In this document: positions 6,468 to 9,384 of the stretch, piece after piece
Numbering within the stretch: position 1 is the first letter of the stretch
Layout: the number at the start of each line of letters is the position of its first letter
DNA from: Bacteroidaceae bacterium
GTDB lineage: Bacteria; Bacteroidota; Bacteroidia; Bacteroidales; Bacteroidaceae
Length of the DNA: 9,384 nt
Direction: 5' to 3'
Assembly: GCA_017551845.1 (NCBI GenBank)
Contig: JAFZKR010000041.1
Coordinates: forward strand, 1-9,384
Notes under the pieces: generated by a model
Told to the model about the DNA's origin: nothing
The model's input: only the letters and a program-made list of their open reading frames with translations
The model's database searches: none
Program-made: the position numbers and the translations under genes

Positions 6468-7970
6468 ATGTATACATTATTGGTACTTGTCACAATGATG
6501 TCGACTTTTTCTGTTTGTGAAAATACTAAAAACGACACAATTTGCTTCTGCGGATTCGAGCAGGGAGAAACGAATTACGTCATCAACAACACAGCCGTCC
6601 GTCCAGACGGTTCAACGGATGAGGTCCGGATTATTACTGAAGAGTTTCATGCGTTCGATTTGTATGATGAACCAGACCTCAATCTGGTGAATTTCAACTA
6701 CCTTGAATGGAAGACAGGAGGGAATGTCAATGATTCTGAATGCAGTCCAGACGATGCTTCATTAACCATAGGTGATTTCAACATTAAGTGTGGGCTTCCA
6801 TATTGTCTTGATTATCACATTGGCTCAGATGTTTGGGGAGGAAACGTGTTGGTTGGAGTATTCCACAGGACAGCCGATGGCCTTGTCCCTGTATCAGGCC
6901 CTATGATATCACCGGATGGATATCTCAACAACAGCATGTTCTTTGATCAGCTGTTTGGTTCGTCAAGTGTGTTGTTTTTCAGTGATGCTGATTATGAAGA
7001 CTGCTGCCTAAGGTTTTCTTTTGTCAGTCCCGGACGCACTTTCCATCTTGATGATTTGACACTGAACGAGGACAAAATGTGTAATGTGCTTATTGATGGT
7101 GATTTGGCAAGAATAGAGTTTTCTTGCCCAACCAATATTAGCGATATAGCATCCGCTGTACCTGGTGGTGCTGTTGAAGTACCGTCAAAATATTTCTCCA
7201 TAACAGGAGAGTTTGACGGACAATCTTACATGTACGATATTCTCGGGGGAGAATATCATTCAGATGGCAGATTGTATGTCTGGATTGAAGATGATTCATT
7301 TATCGGATTATCCAATATCAGGATTAGTTTCACCAATCCTGGCGAAAAAACCGGATTGGCATTGAAATACATAGAGAGTATCAATACTGAAACAAATGAT
7401 ACTGTATGGCGCAGGATGCCTGATATAGTTAACCTGGATGCGGGTGAAAACAGTTCCTCATTGTCTGTTTCCCATATGAATTATTTCAAATCATGCAGTT
7501 TGTATCGATATATAAATGGCGTACCATCCGATCTTGACAGTGTGGAGGTTTCCTTCAAAAAACCTTTGCAGGCTGGTTATGAAACCAGAATCACGGCAAA
7601 GATGGAAGGTCTCGACGGAAGCGAGGAGGTGTGGTATGCAGATTTCTATGATGACGAGTGTTATTCTGTTGTTTTCAGACGTCATCCATCTGATAAAGAT
7701 ACACCTCTTAAAGGATACTGTCGTTTCCAGATTGATAATGTGTTCTTTTTCCCGGATGTACCGACCCATTATACAATTCCAGTCTATTTCGGCGACAGAT
7801 TTAATGGTGTGAAGCTTGGTGTTGAACCTGTCAATGAGACATCACATGGAAAAAAGAATGTAACATATAACTTCGGGTTAGATGGCCGTGAGATAGCTCC
7901 CGATGCTCCCGGCTTCCACATCATCCGTATGCCCGACTGCAGAATACGCAAAGTTTACGTTCCATTGTGA
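6468..7970 (+). CDS. Exported cysteine-rich protein of unknown function
   Basis: I do not recognise this 500-residue protein. A hydrophobic segment (3-16) ends in F-S-V-C17, so it is probably exported. The lipobox is poor and no basic residue precedes the segment. Residues about 25-199 look like one beta-sandwich: GFEQG at 29-33, many aromatic strands, closing with FHLDDLTL (192-199), the way carbohydrate-binding or MAM-like jelly-roll modules often end. A second beta-rich part (about 205-445) follows. The last 35 residues (FGLDGREI, PGFHIIR, RKVYV) resemble the short C-terminal domain of secreted Bacteroidetes proteins. Fourteen cysteines are spread along it. The base composition is A/T-richer than the housekeeping genes. 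It starts 29 bp after remnant A, with no evident promoter or ribosome-binding site. A cell-surface binding or adhesion role is only a guess. Confidence 0.75.
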   Translation: MYTLLVLVTMMSTFSVCENTKNDTICFCGFEQGETNYVINNTAVRPDGSTDEVRIITEEFHAFDLYDEPDLNLVNFNYLEWKTGGNVNDSECSPDDASLTIGDFNIKCGLPYCLDYHIGSDVWGGNVLVGVFHRTADGLVPVSGPMISPDGYLNNSMFFDQLFGSSSVLFFSDADYEDCCLRFSFVSPGRTFHLDDLTLNEDKMCNVLIDGDLARIEFSCPTNISDIASAVPGGAVEVPSKYFSITGEFDGQSYMYDILGGEYHSDGRLYVWIEDDSFIGLSNIRISFTNPGEKTGLALKYIESINTETNDTVWRRMPDIVNLDAGENSSSLSVSHMNYFKSCSLYRYINGVPSDLDSVEVSFKKPLQAGYETRITAKMEGLDGSEEVWYADFYDDECYSVVFRRHPSDKDTPLKGYCRFQIDNVFFFPDVPTHYTIPVYFGDRFNGVKLGVEPVNETSHGKKNVTYNFGLDGREIAPDAPGFHIIRMPDCRIRKVYVPL

Positions 7971-7972
7971 AA

Positions 7973-8167
7973 CCTTATTGCTGGATAAACATTGATTACG
8001 AGAATCCTGACGAACACTTGATATGTAAGATCCACTATAATATTTGTGTAGGAAGAGATGTTACTGACAGAAAAGAGCAGGGAGATGTAATACTTGGTTA
8101 AGGTAATATCACATTAGAAGCAGGTGTTGTACAAATTAAAAACTCTACTTTTGTACACCAATCTTGA
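7973..8167 (+). pseudogene. 3' remnant of a secreted-protein gene (C-terminal beta motif, copy B)
   Basis: Just after the 500-codon gene, in another frame, codons from 7973 read a C-terminal tail with NICVGR (8039-8056), then GDVI (8081-8092). A short strand with LEAG, VQIK and STFV follows, ending at TGA 8165-8167. N-to-G spacing between the two motifs is 14 residues, as in copy A (6286 and 6328). An in-frame TAA (8099-8101) interrupts the domain where copy A has a proline, and there is no matching N-terminal part, so the fragment is dead. Its end overlaps the opposite-strand HU-like stub, placing a recombination joint near 8145-8170. Confidence 0.6.
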
Positions 8168-8201
8168 ACAACTGTTCTTTTGCTTTAACTTTAAGTGCCA
8201 T
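8145..8201 (-). pseudogene. 5' stub of an HU-family DNA-binding protein gene
   Basis: On the - strand, ATG 8201 opens an 18-codon reading frame, MALKVKAKEQLFKIGVQK, ending at TAG 8147-8145. The first 15 residues strongly resemble the start of Bacteroidetes HU-type DNA-binding proteins that begin M-A-x-K-V-K-A-x-x-x-x-x-K-I-G and run to about 120-150 residues. The resemblance stops at K-I-G, exactly where the sequence meets copy B of the secreted tail. It therefore looks like the 5' end of a gene cut by a deletion or recombination. The assignment is from memory of the family and is short, so it is moderate. The long leader upstream (8202-8520) probably belonged to this gene. Confidence 0.5.
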
Positions 8202-8580
8202 AATACTTGTGTTTAAATGGTTATTGTAAAATGTTTTCTCACGGCATCCGGTATTAGGCCGACGTCTCACCTATCCTTGAAGCCATCAATTCGGTCTGAA
8301 ATTCCGGCGCCCGTTCAGCAGATTTTTTTTCCTGTTAAGGGAAAATTTTTCTCTCCTTAAGGAGCGCTTGAATTTATGTCCTCATTGACGATACAAAAAA
8401 ATAACCGGCCCATTGCGGTCTACAAATAACGGACCAACTTTTTTGCAAAAATTTTTCTTCCTGAAAAAGTTGACACTCCATACGGAAAAGACAGGGCCTC
8501 AAGTGGTCCCATTTTAAATGCCATTTTGGCGGAAAACCTAATTGTTATTTACAGCTAAAAGTATCATATTGGAGAAAAAA
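8202..8580. other. Gene-free interval: probable leader of the HU-like stub
   Basis: No reading frame longer than about 45 codons with protein-like character is seen on either strand. The stretch is uneven in composition: G+C-rich patches (8248-8312, 8402-8436) alternate with A/T runs. It holds inverted repeats: TTAAGG (8335-8340) with CCTTAA (8355-8360), and the larger pair at 8435-8472. Its position directly upstream of the HU-like start on the - strand suggests a long 5' leader or promoter region that survived when the gene was cut. No TAnnTTTG element was found on the - strand here. Confidence 0.4.
8435..8472. repeat. Inverted repeat with 9-bp arms
   Basis: CAACTTTTT (8435-8443) and AAAAAGTTG (8464-8472) are perfect 9-bp inverted repeats separated by 20 bp. 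Inside them lies the self-complementary AAAAATTTTT (8447-8456). The A/T content makes a stable RNA terminator less likely, since no T-run follows a G+C-rich stem. A protein-binding site or a recombination site is possible. Confidence 0.6.
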
Positions 8581-8588
8581 CGGAGGTT

Positions 8589-8605
8589 TAGCACAAAATA
8601 GCACA
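8589..8605. promoter_or_regulatory. Heptamer direct repeats upstream of the lipoprotein promoter
   Basis: TAGCACA occurs at 8589-8595 and 8599-8605, 10 bp apart start to start, about one helical turn. The pair lies 21 bp upstream of the -7 element at 8627-8634, where a -33 box would be expected and is missing. This is a typical place for an activator to bind as a dimer on direct repeats. No regulator is identified. Confidence 0.4.
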
Positions 8606-8626
8606 CGGTATGTTGAAAATATCATT

Positions 8627-8634
8627 TATATTTG
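8627..8634 (+). promoter_or_regulatory. Candidate promoter (-7 element) of the 8666 lipoprotein gene
   Basis: TATATTTG matches TAnnTTTG. Transcription would start near 8641, about 25 nt before ATG 8666. There is no TTTG 18-21 bp upstream, so the promoter would be weak or need an activator. Confidence 0.5.
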
Positions 8635-8665
8635 AAATGTGAAGCCTTATTATCAGTCCAAAAAT

Positions 8666-9384
8666 ATGAGAGTTATGAAACAAAGTGTATTGAATCTGGC
8701 TGCATCAGCATTTTTGATGGCGGCAGTGGTGATGTCATTCGCATCATGCGACAATGACAACAGTGCTCCTCAGTCCGAGGAGTATGTCGAGGTCCGGTTC
8801 CAGGCAAAGAATCTGGAATTCTCCGCTTCGCCCATAACCAAGTCCGCTCCCGGTGAAGGTCTTTACGGTGTACAGATCAAGAACCGCGGTCCGTTGTTGT
8901 TTGACACTTACGCCTGCTGGCTTACCGAAGATCTTTCAAGCGAGACCTTCAAGCTGGTCAAGGGCAGTATCTATGATGTGAAAGTTGTTTTTGTCCCCGA
9001 TGCCAAGAATATCATAGAGAACGAGAACGGCTATTTTGGCGCTCCGTTCAGCAGTGATGGCATGTATGTCCTCGGTGGGGGTGCATATAAAGAGTCTCCT
9101 CAATTGGGACATGGAGTTTATTACGGAAATTCCGTCGAGTTATCAGGTGCAACCCGTGGCATAGGCCAGAGGAAGGGTAAACCCGTAAACAAACTGTTCA
9201 GTGACGTGCCTTTGTTCAGTGGCGGCAAGTCCTATTTCACTGCCGATGAGGATATGACGATTGACGTGAATTTGTACAGTTGCATGTTCGGTCTGGCTGT
9301 TACTGTCGAGAACCTCAAAGAGGGTAAGGTTCATGTCTATCATGGCAGCTATACGGTTAACAGTTATGAGGCGGCAGTCCAGAA
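8666..9384 (+). CDS. Exported lipoprotein of unknown function, 5' part (fimbrillin-like?)
   Basis: The frame is open from ATG 8666 to the window edge (239 codons, no stop), so the C-terminus is missing. A basic N-terminus with a hydrophobic segment leads to F-A-S-C28 (Cys codon 8747-8749), a lipobox as accepted in Bacteroidetes. The acidic D-N-D-N after the cysteine resembles the signal that sends lipoproteins to the cell surface in this phylum. ATG 8675 (MKQS) is an equally good start. After a short linker with T-K-S-A-P, the mature part looks beta-rich: YGVQIKNRG, YACWLTEDLS, FKLVKGSIYDVKVVFVPDA and later FGLAVTVENLKEG. The order of short strands, a T-K/R-S/A linker and a K-x-x-Y-x-V strand recalls fimbrillin-type lipoproteins, but this is a weak resemblance. 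It has its own promoter at 8627-8634. Confidence 0.85.
   Translation, partial: MRVMKQSVLNLAASAFLMAAVVMSFASCDNDNSAPQSEEYVEVRFQAKNLEFSASPITKSAPGEGLYGVQIKNRGPLLFDTYACWLTEDLSSETFKLVKGSIYDVKVVFVPDAKNIIENENGYFGAPFSSDGMYVLGGGAYKESPQLGHGVYYGNSVELSGATRGIGQRKGKPVNKLFSDVPLFSGGKSYFTADEDMTIDVNLYSCMFGLAVTVENLKEGKVHVYHGSYTVNSYEAAVQ

Noticed and set aside
8376..8429. A 17-codon + strand open frame, followed after its stop by more open sequence to about 8560
   Set aside because: It has no promoter element, ribosome-binding site or family resemblance, and crosses the inverted repeat; the openness is likely chance.
8202..8660. Insertion sequence or transposon end in the gene-free stretch
   Set aside because: No transposase fragment, no terminal inverted repeats paired across a gene, and no target-site duplication could be found by eye.
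9143..9343. A 66-codon open frame on the - strand
   Set aside because: It is antisense to the lipoprotein gene starting at 8666, which reads continuously from a signal peptide to the window edge.

Overview
The window looks like chromosomal DNA from a member of the order Bacteroidales (Bacteroides/Phocaeicola/Prevotella-like). The evidence is the Bacteroidetes-type promoters (a TTTG element 18-20 bp upstream of TAnnTTTG), weak or absent Shine-Dalgarno sequences, Bacteroidetes-style lipoproteins, and the closeness of the EF-P, L34, AckA and Pta sequences to that group. The species cannot be named from the sequence alone.

Positions 1-5630 are an ordinary, tightly packed housekeeping block. It begins with the 3' part of an S41-family serine peptidase gene (+), followed by a strong hairpin terminator shared with the convergent rpmH (ribosomal protein L34, -). 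rpmH and efp (elongation factor P, +) are transcribed divergently from a 178-bp spacer in which both promoters can be read. efp leads a compact four-gene + strand unit: efp, radC, a MIP18/DUF59 iron-sulfur assembly factor and an LpxH-type UDP-2,3-diacylglucosamine hydrolase. The spacings are 7 bp, 7 bp and a 4-bp ATGA overlap. This unit converges with the - strand operon pta-ackA, which makes acetate and ATP from acetyl-CoA by way of acetyl phosphate.

Positions 5631-8665 are very different: AT-richer, repeat-bearing and full of broken genes. A roughly 128-bp array with 11-bp periodicity lies between the pta promoter and an intact-looking + strand promoter. That promoter now drives only the first 85 or so codons of a lipoprotein gene, which breaks off and is joined to the last 60 codons of an unrelated secreted-protein gene. 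Next is an intact 500-residue, cysteine-rich, beta-rich exported protein of unknown function (6468-7970). It is followed by a second decayed tail carrying the same C-terminal motif as the first tail (NIxVGR, then eight residues, then GDVI). This tail abuts an 18-codon stub of what appears to be a Bacteroidetes HU-family DNA-binding protein on the - strand, still attached to a long non-coding leader with inverted repeats. The region reads as a recombination scar where accessory surface-protein genes have been exchanged and truncated.

Positions 8666-9384 hold the 5' part of another exported lipoprotein gene, not recognised with certainty, with its own promoter and a pair of upstream heptamer direct repeats. 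It runs off the window. No RNA gene, CRISPR array or intact mobile element was seen. No complete new system is proven; the unusual content is the mosaic at 5800-8665.
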